In this document: positions 10,561 through 21,012 of the stretch, in pieces
How the letters are laid out: each line of letters starts with the position of its first letter
Position numbering within the stretch: position 1 is the stretch's first letter
Source of the DNA: Symsagittifera roscoffensis
Lineage: Eukaryota > Xenacoelomorpha > Acoela > Convolutidae
Assembly (NCBI RefSeq): GCF_963678635.1
Contig: NC_087064.1
Location: 66,333,548-66,397,547 of the forward strand
Length of the DNA: 64,000 nt
Direction of reading: 5' to 3'
Notes under the pieces: generated by a model
What the model was told of the DNA's origin: nothing
Seen by the model: only the letters and a program-made list of their open reading frames with translations
The model's database searches: none
Position numbers and translations under genes: made by a program

Positions 10561-11226
10561 AATAACGTGGGACCGGACGCCATGACGTGGGCGAGCACCT
10601 GGGAGATGATGAACAGGACACTGGAGGCCTTCGCCACGAGGAACATTGACTCGAGCGACAGAGGAGGTGGCAAATCTAGGAAAACTTTCAAAAAGCCGAA
10701 AGAATTCAAGGATGATTCAGACGGATGCATTGATACTTGGGTAGAAGTCATGAGATTACATTTGGAACAAGACAACTTGAATTGTGAGAGACAGGCGTGC
10801 ACAGCTATACTCAGCAACTTAGAAGGCACGGCGTTGAAATGCGTAGTTGCAAAGAAAGAAGAGGAACGCGACAGCGCGGATAAAATCTGCGAGATGTTGT
10901 TGAATCGGTTCGGGTCAGGCATGAAGGGTCACCAAGCGATGATGCGATTTGAAAAGAGAAGGCAAAGGGACGATGAATCAATTGATCGGTTCCTGGATGA
11001 TCTTGAGAGCTTGAGACGAAGAAGTGACCCTGAAGAGTCAACAAATAGAAGGAACTTTAGCATTGCCTCGAAGTTCATTGATGGGGTAAAAAGTGATGAC
11101 TTGAGAACAATGTTAGCAAAGTAGTATACACTGTCGAAAGATAGTGCACCGACTCCAGAAGAGATGAGACAGAAGTCAAGAGAGTACATACTAATGAAAC
11201 CCAAGAAATACTCATATTAGGGTTAT
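10561..11226 (+). pseudogene. Ty3/Gypsy-like gag, capsid-like region
   Basis: Open in the frame running to 11,124, starting NNVGPDAMTWASTWEMMNRT after a frameshift. It contains a typical retrotransposon gag core. FKKPKEFKDDSDGCIDTWVEVM is followed by LHLEQDNLNCERQACTAILSNLEGTAL, then MLLNRFG and a helical FEKRRQRDDESIDRFLDDLESLRRR segment. Aromatic, glycine and leucine spacing fits the retrotrans_gag family. It ends at TAG (11,122-11,124) where coding sense continues (YTLSKDSAPTPEEMRQKSREYIL) to a second TAG at 11,218-11,220. Both stops look like point mutations. The protein would build the retroelement particle. Confidence 0.75.
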
Positions 11227-11232
11227 AGGAAC

Positions 11233-11670
11233 ATGCAAGGGGGGAGTAAACCACAAAGGTCGTCATGGTACAAGCCTAGAGATGACATGGACAAACGTAG
11301 ATCATGCGCAAATTGCGGGTCAGCTGATCATCACGTGGCGGTTTGCACAACATACAAACAGGGCATGAAGGGTCTGGGATATGCAACCGATGAGGAAGAT
11401 ACGAGCCAGATGGAAGAAAATGAGTACTATAGTGGCTTGATCATCAAAATAGGTGCGAGATGCTTCTTCTGCAATCAAGAGGGGCAGTTCCGGATGGACT
11501 GTCCTTTGCTTTGGGAGGCGGCCTGGAACCAGAGTCGCCCCAAGCATAAATTGGCATTGGTGGCGGTGCAGAACCAAAGAAATAGACAAACTGAGACAGG
11601 CGAAAAACTTGGAAGCACCGAGTGCGGAACTGCCAACGAAGACAGTGAAAGCTGTAACGCAAGTCAATAG
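11233..11670 (+). pseudogene. Ty3/Gypsy-like nucleocapsid with two zinc knuckles, one damaged
   Basis: Open from 11,233 to 11,670. The first knuckle is CANCGSADHHVAVC, a proper C-x2-C-x4-H-x4-C. The second is CFFCNQEGQFRMDC, the same spacing with glutamine where histidine is expected. This is the RNA-binding end of gag. After about 11,560 the correct frame moves (EIDKLRQAKNLEAPSAELP) to the next segment, so the last codons here are out of frame. Confidence 0.8.
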
Positions 11671-12238
11671 TGCAATTGAGGCTACGGCCAGGAATGCCCT
11701 AGAGATAAATTATGAGAAAGTGGCAGCAGAGGCTATTGACAAAGTGAAACAACGATTGAAGCAGGAAATTGAGAAACAGAAGTTGAACGAGACGTTAGGC
11801 TGTTCGGTGCCAGTGCCAGAAGCTGTAGCAGGGTCGACAAAGAGTGGAAATTGCAACACTCTGAAAATGGTCACGGAAAAACCATTCGGCATAGCAAAAA
11901 TCGGAGCCAGGAAATGTCAATAATCACAGTAGGCGGCCACGAGGTAACGAGGAACTTGAGCGAACCCAGCGACCAGACAATAATGCACAATGATGTATAT
12001 GCAGATTACTTGAGTGCTATAAGCCCTCAGACGACCTCTAGAGCCTTGAGGGCGCTACTAACAAGAGGCGGCAGCAAGTCAGTCCGTGTTGACAACAGAT
12101 ACACAGAGGCTTATGGTCCACATGAGGTGATGTTAGATATAGATGGGATAAAGATCTATACGAAAACAATGATAACATGTGATGAAGATCTAGTGAGGCA
12201 GATCTACGTGGGCAAAGAAGAACTAAAAGTGAGATCGA
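11560..12238 (+). pseudogene. Gag-protease linker of the left Ty3/Gypsy-like copy
   Basis: Coding sense continues in the frame ending at 11,923 (TVKAVTQVNSAIEATARNAL, helical EKVAAEAIDKVKQRLKQEIE). After a frameshift it continues in another frame (MSIITVGGHEVTRNLSEPSD, then LLTRGGSKSVRVDNRYTEAYG, then MITCDEDLVRQIYVGKEELKVRSI). It stops short of any aspartic-protease DTG motif. At about 12,235 the sequence jumps directly into a different part of pol, so the protease active site, reverse transcriptase and RNase H are absent. The right copy has the same junction near 21,698. Confidence 0.65.
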
Positions 12239-12600
12239 TTGGACACTCAAGGCAAAAGGCTATGATCTCAACCAGGTAGAAACGGGAGATACTCAGATAG
12301 ATGAAGACTTGATGAGATTACTTGAGAAACTGGCAGATGATGAACACGTGAACGAAAGAAATACACGTGAATACTGGCAGAGGAGAAGACGAGACACCGC
12401 GACAGGGAGCTACAAACAGATCCCTCCTCAGGAATGTACAACTCGGAGGAACAAGAAGTACATGGAGGTGAAGAACTTGAGAAAAATGCGGTATCGAGGA
12501 AACTATTCAGGGAACTATCGTGCAACTCAAAGGTCAGAACAAATCTGGCGCCAGAAGATGATACGAAGATCGTGAAGAGGATAATATGCGTAAGGCTGTA
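12236..12600 (+). pseudogene. Post-RNase H tether of pol, left copy, internally deleted
   Basis: Begins DWTLKAKGYDLNQVETGDTQIDED and continues MRLLEKLADDEHVNER. The right copy keeps about 205 codons here (21,627-21,013). The left copy has lost roughly 330 bp: after NER it jumps, through a short ACACGTGAA filler repeated from just upstream, to sequence matching the distal part of the right copy, out of frame. The family function is unknown. It sits between the missing RNase H and the integrase zinc domain. Confidence 0.6.
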
Positions 12601-12625
12601 GGATGACATCCACAACCCTGGGGAA

Positions 12626-13603
12626 ATGAATGGACAGATCATGGCACTAAAAGAACACGTCAAAGCGAGATATAGGCTGTCGGACCTGATAAGGGTCCAA
12701 AAGAATGACAAGATGACAAATAACCTCTCCAAATGGATCCGGACGGGGTCCAAGGAGAAAAGGGACCTGGAGGAAGACAGCTACAAGATCTTGAGCCAGT
12801 TCTTCAAAGAAAAGAAAAATTTACTCTATCACAAAGCTGATGGGGTGGTAGAGTGCAAGGGAAAAGATGAGGAGAAGATATTACACAAGCACAACCTCAT
12901 CATATTACCACAATTGTACCAGACGGAAGTGTTATTCAGATCGCACGATCAGATGGGGCACCAGGGGATAGACAAAGTGCAACAGAGAATACTTCACAGG
13001 TTTGATTGGCCAGGATTAAGGAAAGCTTGCGAGAGATGGGTTAATGCATGCCTGGCATGCCTGCAAGTAAAAGACCCACGGTTGTGCAGATAGACCATCA
13101 AAAAATCAGCATGACAGAGTCGGGATATAACCAGATACTGGTTATAATAGATCACTTCACAAAATTGGCAGAAGCGGTGCCGTGTCAGACAGCCTCAGCG
13201 GAGGAGACTTGTGACCACCTAATAACGCATTGGATATCACGGTATGGTTGTCCAATGTTTTTTCAATCAGACAACGGCAAAGCCTTTGTGGGGGTCTTGA
13301 CGAAAGAATTGATGAAGAGGTCACACATTTCTCAAGCACACTCAACGACCTACCATCCTCAGACCAACGGGCTGGTAGAGAGACAGAATAGAATTTTGGT
13401 GAACTTGCTGAGGGTATACTGCTCAAGATACATGACGGACTGAGATAAATATCTGCCGCAAATCGTAGGGGCGTACAACAGTACGCAACACTCAACAACG
13501 GGTATCAGTCCTTTCATGATGTTGACGGGCAGGGAGAGAGCAACGCCCCTGACATTCTTTTACCCGGAATACGAAGGGAAGAGGACGTCGCCCTCAAGCT
13601 TAC
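12626..13603 (+). pseudogene. Ty3/Gypsy-like integrase, zinc-binding domain and catalytic core, left copy
   Basis: The zinc-binding HHCC module is intact: HDQMGHQGIDKVQQRIL, then WPGLRKACERWVNACLACLQVK (12,626-13,093). A frameshift at about 13,075 leads to the core at 13,048-13,443. Here VVQIDHQK carries the first catalytic aspartate, FQSDNGKAF the second, and TNGLVERQNR the glutamate, so DDE is complete. A TGA at 13,441-13,443 replaces the expected tryptophan in YMTDWDKYLPQ. Coding sense continues (GAYNSTQHSTTGISPFMMLTGRERA) into the next open frame. The right copy has the same TGA and the same linker lesion. Confidence 0.85.
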
Positions 13604-15346
13604 GTGAGAGAAGCGATCAGGAGACAGCGGGAGCTAAACGAGCTCTGCAGGAGGAACACTGTGCAAGTACAAATGAGACAGCGCAAGAAATATGATGAAA
13701 AGATATTACAAGCGAAGCCATATGAGGTGGGCCAGTACGTGTGGGTCTTTCAGAATGTCATACCGCCCAAGGTGACGAGGAAACTACTTGAGAAATGGAG
13801 AGGACCATTCATGATAACGGAGGAACACCAACAAGGACTGTTCTACCGCTTGAGTACGGGGCGAACAGCCCATTATGAAAATCTGAAGCATCACGCCCCA
13901 TCCCCAGAGGACTGGTGTATACCACAGGACATGGAGGGACTTGAGTACCTACTGGTGGAGCCAGCGTGTGAAGTGAACGAAAACGGCACCAGAGAGAAAA
14001 ATGATGGCAACGAGAACTTGAGTTTGGATGACAATGAAAAGATAGAAGCGGACTCTGAGGCGGAATCCTTTGTCGAAGAAGACTGGAACGATCTGGAGCA
14101 GGGAGAGGTGCCAAAGTGGACAGAACCAGACTTACCAATACCAGCGGGGACTAGGAGTGGCAATCGCAAACGGACAGGCATGAGGTACACTAGGTACGGA
14201 GATGATTTCTTGATTGATAAGATACAGCCCGATGAACTAAGCGAAGAGCTACTAAGTGTGGGCGAACTAGCAGCCGACGATGAATGGCAAAGTAACAATG
14301 ATAGTGAACACTACCCGCAGGAAGACTACTCGACACCAGAACGAGAGACAGATTTGGAACAGAGCGAGATAGAGAGGATGGAGAATACGAACTTGAGGAT
14401 ATTAGAGTGGATGCGCGATGTCAAGAATGGAAGCGGCGAAGGGCAAAGCATCCAACAAGTCGACGTGTCAGCGGGAAAGCACATGAAAACGAAGGATCCC
14501 CTCTTCGGCTGGACAGCAACAGACAAGCCGCTCGAGATTCCACCAGATAATTTGGACCCAGCACCATCGACGGGGACGTCGATAAATATTTTTGTCCGGG
14601 GAGTGGGGGTAGGACTTACCCACACCGAAAATTTGATGATAAAGGAAATCAGGGATGCGAGAGAAACGAGCGAACTGGAACTGGATGGGGAGGAGGCTGA
14701 GCCTACCATAGGGCGGAATTTCAAAACGAAGTTTGAAATACCCAACGAGAACTCGGAGAACATCCTGATAACGGACAGCGACTTCATACTGTCAGACAGG
14801 ACTAGCGCGATATGTATCACGGCGGACATGAGCTTCAAATCAAGACTAGAGGCCGACTTCAAGAGAGAATACCAGAACGTGGAGTTTCTATTCAGACAGA
14901 GAACGGGGCCAGGAGGAATGGCTGCGCTTCCTCCATCAGTAGCACAAGTCCCAGGCAAATATCTACGCTTCCCAGTGACGAGGGTCAATGAGAGGAACAC
15001 GATAGATCCTGAACACGTGATGTTAGCGGTACGGTGGTATGGTAATTCTCAAGTTGGTCCGGTAATTCTCAAGTTGGTACATGCGCAAGATCATCTAGAG
15101 ATTTTAAAAATGGCAGGTCGATTCTGGAAGTCCATGTCCGCGGCTCTAAAGAGGCCCCCGCTTGATGAATTATACAGACGCTTGAGGGACCTGGATGACA
15201 GCCAAGTAGATGAGAGAATGGCAGTGATGCTGAATGCCATTCTCAAACTAGAAGAACGCCATTCAACTAGAAGAACGCCATTGGAGACCGCCATTCTCCA
15301 ACTAGAAGAAGCGAATGCAGGGAGTCTGCAACAGAAGCCATTTTGA
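13604..15346 (+). pseudogene. Integrase C-terminus fused to macro-domain-like segment, left copy
   Basis: This 580-codon open frame is the longest in the element, though it lacks its own natural start. Residues 1-105 are the integrase C-terminal domain (RQRKKYDEKILQAKPYEVG, VWVFQNVIPPK, KWRGPFMITE, RLSTGRTAHYENLK). About 110-280 is acidic linker (DLEQGEVPKW, YGDDFLIDKIQPDELSEELL). Residues about 385-475 read ENILITDSDFILSDRTSAICITADM, then an LxxxFKREYxxVxxLxxQRxxPGGMAAL pattern, KYLRFPVTR and PEHVMLAV. This resembles the first two-thirds of ALC1/TARG1-type macro domains, but the later glycine-rich ribose-binding loop is missing. About 489-575 is helical (DELYRRLRDLDDSQVDERMA). Two 20-bp exact tandem copies at 15,041-15,080 mark the break. 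Confidence 0.7.
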
Positions 15347-15775
15347 TGGTCGGATACACCACAGATGGCATATCCAACCAAGAGCAGACCAGGTGGCTGT
15401 CCTGGAATGTAGATGGAGGGGTGAGAGGATTCGACTTGGCAAGAAACCCGGCTTGAGCAACAACACCGAGTACGGCGCTGGGAGTTCCTACTACCAGCCA
15501 GACCATCGGCAAAATCTGCGGGCCAATCCACGAGCAAGCCGCCCTCCATGACGCGAGCGCAGCAAACGGAGGAGGCATATCCTGACCTCAGCAATCTGAA
15601 AAGGGAGCTTGAGAGGGCGCAGAGGGAAAAGAACAAAGCGAACCTTGACCGGGACCAGGCAAAGCTCGAGAGGAATCAAGCGAATCTGGAGAGAGATCAA
15701 GCGATCATTGAGAGGGACCAAGCGAGGCGTGACCGTGATATGCTGAGGCCGAGTACCAGCAAGAGAAAAGGGTGA
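15347..15775 (+). pseudogene. Coiled-coil segment of the 3' extension, left copy
   Basis: After a frame change the reading frame at 15,548-15,775 encodes LSNLKRELERAQREKNKANL, followed by repeats of DRDQAKLERNQANLERDQA, a heptad-like charged coil with a DQA(x)xER periodicity. It ends KRKG-stop, overlapping the next frame (VRENAANCEQLKSELQRIQ), which looks like the natural continuation. The same frameshift is in the right copy, so it predates the duplication or is tolerated. Confidence 0.6.
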
Positions 15776-16379
15776 GAGAGAACGCGGCGAATTGCGAGCA
15801 GCTGAAGTCGGAGTTGCAGAGAATTCAGCGGCGTCAGCGGGAGCTCGACAGACAGAAGGGAGCCTCGACCACGGAGCGAGCGGCTGCAGGCTCGAGGCTG
15901 GAGTCACGTATGGAGGTGGATGAGGCTACCAGGTCAAAGGGGCGATTTAACCTAGACCACGCGGCTCAAGAACACATGAACGAGGGGCTAGAATTATGGA
16001 TACCGACCGAATCAACCCCGAGCGGCAGTCAGGTGAGCGGGAGCTCGTCGCGTCTGAAAGAATTGAATGAGAGGCTACAGTTGAGAAATTGCGAGAGTCC
16101 AGCCAGAGTGGAGTTACTTCCGACTTGGAGGGAGCAACCGGTCAGGAATGTGGTAATCGCAAGTTACAAAAAGAATACGGAGGGCAGATACCACAGGCAC
16201 AACTGCATGGATTGGAACGCAGCACAAAGAGCCAGCAGGGATTGCTTCCATTACGCGACTTGGGTGGAATACCATACACAGCCACGTGTGCCGGAGGGTA
16301 CAGTCCACCTAATCATAGGGGACAGCCTGTTGCATGCGCTGGCCTGGGTTCAGTCGCATTGGCAGACTGGGATCTTGAG
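15772..16379 (+). pseudogene. SGNH/GDSL hydrolase of the 3' extension, N-terminal part, left copy
   Basis: The coil continues (CEQLKSELQRIQRRQRELDRQ), followed by a cysteine/histidine patch (YHRHNCMDWNAA, RDCFH) and then HLIIGDSLLHALAWVQSHWQTGI. The GDS triplet is SGNH block I with the nucleophilic serine. The sequence is cut by the N gap at 16,380, so blocks III and V are not visible in this copy. They are present in the right copy. The left copy keeps the block I glycine that the right copy has changed to arginine. Confidence 0.7.
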
Positions 16380-16579
16380 NNNNNNNNNNNNNNNNNNNNN
16401 NNNNNNNNNNNNNNNNNNNNNNNNNNNNNNNNNNNNNNNNNNNNNNNNNNNNNNNNNNNNNNNNNNNNNNNNNNNNNNNNNNNNNNNNNNNNNNNNNNNN
16501 NNNNNNNNNNNNNNNNNNNNNNNNNNNNNNNNNNNNNNNNNNNNNNNNNNNNNNNNNNNNNNNNNNNNNNNNNNNNNNN
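16380..16579. other. Assembly gap of 200 N
   Basis: Exactly 200 undetermined bases lie between the two facing copies. The round length suggests a placeholder rather than a measured size. Confidence 0.99.
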
Positions 16580-17617
16580 GCTCTCCACCACTACCACCAA
16601 TGAGACTACCGAACTCTGGGGCGTTGGTGACGTTGTTTCCTCGGCCTCCATCGGCGCGGAACCCGGTAATCTAGTCCGACTACTTCTCGAGCTGTCTCTA
16701 GAGTCAACCCGTGCCCCCAGGCGACTGGACAGATTTCTTGATGCAAGGAAAGGGGGATTTTGAGGTGGGTCGAATGTGAATTGGGCCGTCTCAAGCAAGT
16801 CTGCCTCCATTGCACTTATGTGCCTTTGGAAAACGTCGTTCAACCAATCCACTCCCCTAGGCCTGTCGAAGTGGATTCCATCTGAGGATGCATCGTCGGG
16901 TAAGGATCGCTCCATTTTCTCGGCTACATTCAGCAATCCAATGGGAAGGACACTCCTCTGATGTAACTGCCTGATTACCTCGTTCAGGTTCCGTACTTTT
17001 GTGTTCATTTCCATCGCGTGTTGGTCAGCCTTCATATTGTAAGGGATGGTACAAACTGTGAGTATGGCGGGATCCATTTGAATCCGCAACTCCGCCAGGA
17101 TACAGCTCATTTTGTCATGTAGCCTCATGACTTTCCTTGACTCCGCTCTGGACACGTCATTAGTCCCGATCATTAAAGTCACCGTGTATACTCTTGCCAT
17201 CCCTAGCATCTCGAGTGATGCCAATATTTGTGGCGTCGCGGCTCCAGAGAAACTCAAGATCCCAGTCTGCCAATGCGACTGAACCCAGGTCAGCGCCCGC
17301 AACAGGCTGTCCCTTATGATTAGGTGGACTAAACCCTCCGGCACACGTGGCTGTGTATGGTATTCCACCCAAGTCGGGTCATGGAAGCAATCCCTTCTGG
17401 CTCTTTGTGCTGCGTTCCAATCCATGCAGTTGTGCCTGTGGTATCTGCCCTCCGTATTCTTTTTGTAACTTGCGATTACCACATTCCTGACCGGTTGCTC
17501 CCTCCGGTGAAGTAACTCCACTCTGGCTGGACTCTCGCAATTTCTCAACTGTAGCCTCTCATTCAATTCTTTCAGACGCGACGAGCTCCCGCTCACCTGA
17601 CTTCGGTCGGTATCCAT
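16580..17617 (-). pseudogene. SGNH/GDSL hydrolase of the 3' extension, right copy
   Basis: Open for more than 340 codons on the minus strand until the gap. It starts with a coil remnant and a Cys/His patch (YHRHNCMDWNAA, about residues 59-78). It then shows SGNH blocks. Block I is IIRDSLLRAL, with the serine at 104 but the preceding glycine changed to arginine. Block II glycine lies in SFSGAATPQ (125). Block III is MIGTNDVSR (asparagine 153). Block V is SDGIHFDRPRG (aspartate 246, histidine 249). A proline/serine-rich tail (FTFDPPQNPPFLASR) follows. The family includes esterases and lipases, and an SGNH domain is known in ORF1 of CR1-type non-LTR elements, so an esterase role here is inference. 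It lies downstream of the integrase and macro-like segments in the same element. Confidence 0.8.
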
Positions 17618-18266
17618 AATTCTAGCCCCTCGTTCATGTGTTCTTGAGCCGCGCGGTCTAGGTTAAATTGCCCCTTTGACCTGGGAGCCTCATCCACCTC
17701 CATACGTGACTCCAGCCTCGAGCCTGCAGCCGCTCGCTCCGTGGTCGAGGCTCCCTTCTGTCTGTCGAGCTCCCGCTGACGCCGCTGAATTCTCTGCAAC
17801 TCCGACTTCAGCTGCTCGCAATTCGCCGCGTTCTCTCTCACCCTTTTCTTTTGCTGGTACTCGGCCTCAGCATATCACGGTCACGCCTCGCTTGGCCCCT
17901 CTCAATGATCGCTTGATCTCTCTCCAGATTCGCTTGATTCCTCTCGAGCTTCGCCTGGTCCCGGTCAAGGTTCGCTTTGTTCTTTTCCCTCTGCGCCCTC
18001 TCAAGCTCCCTTTTCAGATTGCTGAGGTCAGGATATGCCTCCTCCGTTTGCTGCGCTCGCGTCATGGAGGGCGGCTTGCTCGTGGATTGGCCCGCAGATT
18101 TTGCCGATGGTCTGGCTGGTAGTAGGAACTCCCAGCGCCGTACTCGGTGTTGTTTCTCAAGCCGGGTTTCTTGCCAAGTCGAATCCTCTCACCCCTCCAT
18201 CTACATTCCAGGACAGCCACCTGGTCTGCCCTTGGTTGGATATGCCATCTGTGGTGTATCCGACCA
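17593..18266 (-). pseudogene. Coiled-coil segment of the 3' extension, right copy
   Basis: The mirror of 15,347-15,775. LSNLKRELERAQREKNKANL with the DQA-ER repeats (18,065-17,838) overlaps RENAANCEQLKSELQ (17,841-17,593) in a different frame. It has the same frameshift as the left copy, with a few amino-acid changes (for example ERGQA for ERDQA). Confidence 0.6.
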
Positions 18267-19292
18267 TCAAAACGGCTTCTGTTGCAGACTCCCTGCATTC
18301 GCTTCTTCTAGTTGGAGAATGGCGGTCTCCAATGGCGTTCTTCTAGTTGAATGGCGTTCTTCTAGTTTGAGAATGGCATTCAGCATCAATGCCATTCTCT
18401 CATCTACTTGGGTGTCATCCAGGTCCCTCAAGCGTCTGTATAATTCATCAAGCGGGGGCCTCTTTAGAGCCGCGGACATGGACTTCCAGAATCGACCTGC
18501 CATTTTTAAAATCTCTAGATGATCTTGCGCATGTACCAACTTGAGAATTACCGTACCAACTTGAGAATTACCATACCACCGTACCGCTAACATCACGTGT
18601 TCAGGATCTATCGTGTTCCTCTCATTGACCCTCGTCACTAGGAAGCGTAGATATTTGCCTGAGACTTGTGCTACTGATGGAGGAAGCGCAGCCATTCCTC
18701 CTGGCCCCGGTCTCTGTCTGAATAGAAACTCCACGTTCTGGTATTCTCTCTTGAAGTCGGCCTCTAGTCTTGATTTGAAGCTCATGTCCGCCGTGATACA
18801 GATCGCGCTAGTCCTGTCTGACAGTATGAAGTCGCTGTCCGTTATCAGGATGTTCTCCGAGTTCTCGTTGGGTATTTCAAACTTCGTTTTGAAATTCCGT
18901 CCTATGGTAGGCTCAGCCTCCTCCCCATCCAGTTCCAGTTCGCTCGTTTCTCTCACATCCCTGATTTCCTGTATCATCAAATTTTCGGTGTGGGTAAGTC
19001 CTACCCCCACTTCCCGGACAAAAATATTTATCGACGTCCCCGTCGATGGTGCTGGGTCCAAATTATCTGGTGGAATCTCGAGCGGCTTGTCTGTTGCTGT
19101 CCAGCCGAAGAGGGGATCCTTCGTTTTCATGTGCTTTCCCTCTGACACGTCGACTTGTTGGATGCTTTGCCCTTCGCCGCTTCCATTCTTGACATCGCGC
19201 ATCCACTCTAATATCCTCAAGTTCGTATTCTCCTTCCTCTCTATCTCGCTCTATTCCAAATCTGTCTCTCGTTGTGGTGTCGAGTAGTCTTC
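18267..19292 (-). pseudogene. Macro-domain-like segment of pol extension, right copy
   Basis: 317 codons are open from 19,220. Leader LRILEWMRDVKNGSGEGQS is followed by STGTSINIFVREVGVGLTH, then the macro-like block ILITDSDFILSDRTSAICIT, FKREYQNVEFLFRQRPGPG and KYLRFLVTRVNE. It then departs into the same helical tail as the left copy (PPLDELYRRLRDLDDTQVDE). Two stops just upstream (HYP-stop at 19,295-19,293 and one near 19,257) separate it from the integrase C-terminus, whereas the left copy reads through. The same 20-bp tandem pair (GTACCAACTTGAGAATTACC on the plus strand) marks the end of the macro-like part. Confidence 0.65.
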
Positions 19293-20988
19293 CTACGGGT
19301 AGTGTTCACTATCATTGTTACTTTGCCATTCGTCGTCGGCTGCTAGTTCGCCCACACTTAGTAGCTCTTCGCTTAGTTCATCGGGCTGTATCTTATCAAT
19401 CAAGAAATCATCTCCGTACCTAGTGTAACTCATGCCTGTCCGTTTGCGATTGCCACTCCTAGTCCCCGCTGGTATTCGTAAGTCTGGTTCTGACCACTTT
19501 GGCACATCTCCCTGCTCCAGATCGTTCCAGTCTTCTTCGACAAAGGATTCCGCCTCAGAGTCCGCTTCTATCTTTTCATTGTCATCCAAACTCAAGTTCT
19601 CGTTGCCATCATTTTTCTCTCTGGTGCCTTTTTGGTTCACTTCACACACTGGCTCCACCAGTAGGTACTCAAGTCCCTCCATGTCCTGTGGTATACACCA
19701 GTCCTCTGGGGATGGGGCGTGATGCTTCAGATTTTCATAATGGGCTGTTCGCCCCGTACTCAAGCGGTAGAACAGTCCTTGTTGGTGTACTTCCGTTATC
19801 ATGAATGGTTGTCTCCATTTCTTAAGTAGTTTCTTCGTCCCCTTGGGCGGTATGACATTCTGAAAGACCCACACGTACTGGCCCACCTCATATGGCTTCG
19901 CTTGTAATATCTTTTCATCATATTTCTTGCGCTGTCTCATTTGTGCTTGCACAGTGTTCCTCCTGCAGAGCTCGTTTAGCTACCGCTGTCTCCTGATCGC
20001 TTCTCTCACGTAAGCTTGAGGGCGACGTCCTCTTCCCTTCGTATTCCGGGTAAAAGAATGTCAGGGGCGTTGCTCTCTCCCTGCCCGTCAACATCATGAA
20101 AGGACTGATACCCGTTGTTGAGTGTTGCGTACTGTTGTACGCCCCTACGACTTGCGGCAGATGTTTATCTCAGTCCGTCATGTATTCTGAGCAGTATACC
20201 CTCAGCATGTTCACCAAAATTCTATTCTGTCTCTCTACCAGCCCGTTGGTCTGAGGATGGTAGGTCGTTGAGTGTGCTTGAGCAATGTGTGACTACTTCG
20301 TCAATTCTTTCGTCAAGACCCCCACAAAGGCTTTGCCGCTGTCTGATTGAAAAAACATTGGAAAACCATACCGTGATATCCAATGCGTTATCAGGTGGTC
20401 ACAAGTGTCCTCCGCTGAGGCTGTCTGACACGGCACCGCTTCTGCCAACTTTGTGAAGTGATCTATTATAACCAGTATCTGGTTATATCCCGACTCTGTC
20501 ATGCAGATTTTTTGATGATCTATCTGCACAACCTTGGGTCTTTTACTTGCAGGCATGCCAGGCATGCATTCACCCATCTCTCGCAAGCTTTCCTTAATCC
20601 TGGCCAATCAAACCTGTGAAGTATTCTCTGTTGCACTTTTTCTATCCCCTGGTGCCCCATCTGATCGTGCGATCTGAATAACACTTCCGTCTGGTACAAT
20701 TGTGGTAATATGATGAGGTTGTGCTTGTGTAATATCTTCTCCTTATCTTTTCTCTTGCACTCTACCACCCCATCAGCTGTGTGATAGAGTAAATTTTTTC
20801 TTTTCTTTGAAGAACTGGCTCAAGATCTTGTAGCTGTCTTCCTCCAGGTCTCTTTTCTCCTTGGACCCCGTCCGGATCCATTTGGAGAGGTTACTTGTCA
20901 TCTTGTCATTCTTTTGGACCCTTATCAGGTCCGACAGCCTATATCTCGCTTTGACGTGTTCTTTTAGTGCCATGATCTGTCCATTCAT
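19293..20988 (-). pseudogene. Ty3/Gypsy-like integrase, right copy
   Basis: In coding order it starts with an N-terminal MALKEHVKARYRLSDLIR helix (20,988-20,773). The zinc module follows (HDQMGHQGIEKVQQRIL and CERWVNACLACLQVK, 20,768-20,520). The catalytic core has VVQIDHQK and FQSDSGKAF (20,607-20,293). A TAG at about 20,292 is private to this copy, and the TGA at 20,172-20,170 is shared with the left copy. TNGLVERQNR supplies the glutamate. The C-terminal domain and acidic linker are open at 19,952-19,293 (VWVFQNVIPPKGTKKLLKKW). The asparagine after the second aspartate is serine here. It cannot make a full protein. Confidence 0.85.
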
Positions 20989-21012
20989 TTCCCCAGGGTT
21001 GTGGATGTCATC

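Larger units (their letters stand above)
12007..16379. repeat. Left arm of large inverted repeat
   Basis: The reverse complement of 17,253-21,931 matches this arm at high identity by eye, with scattered substitutions. The left arm lacks about 330 bp present in the right one. The outer boundary is at TTACTTGAGTGCTATAAGC (about 12,007) and the inner one at the N gap. Confidence 0.9.

Noticed and set aside
14326-15000. 224-codon minus-strand frame opposite the integrase-macro ORF
   Set aside because: Antisense shadow of a supported coding region. It persists only because the sense strand has biased codons. The same applies to 18,613-19,287.
17676-18522. Plus-strand frames of 148 and 181 codons in the right arm
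   Set aside because: Antisense to the coiled-coil segment. Serine/arginine/leucine-rich content mirrors the charged heptads on the real strand.
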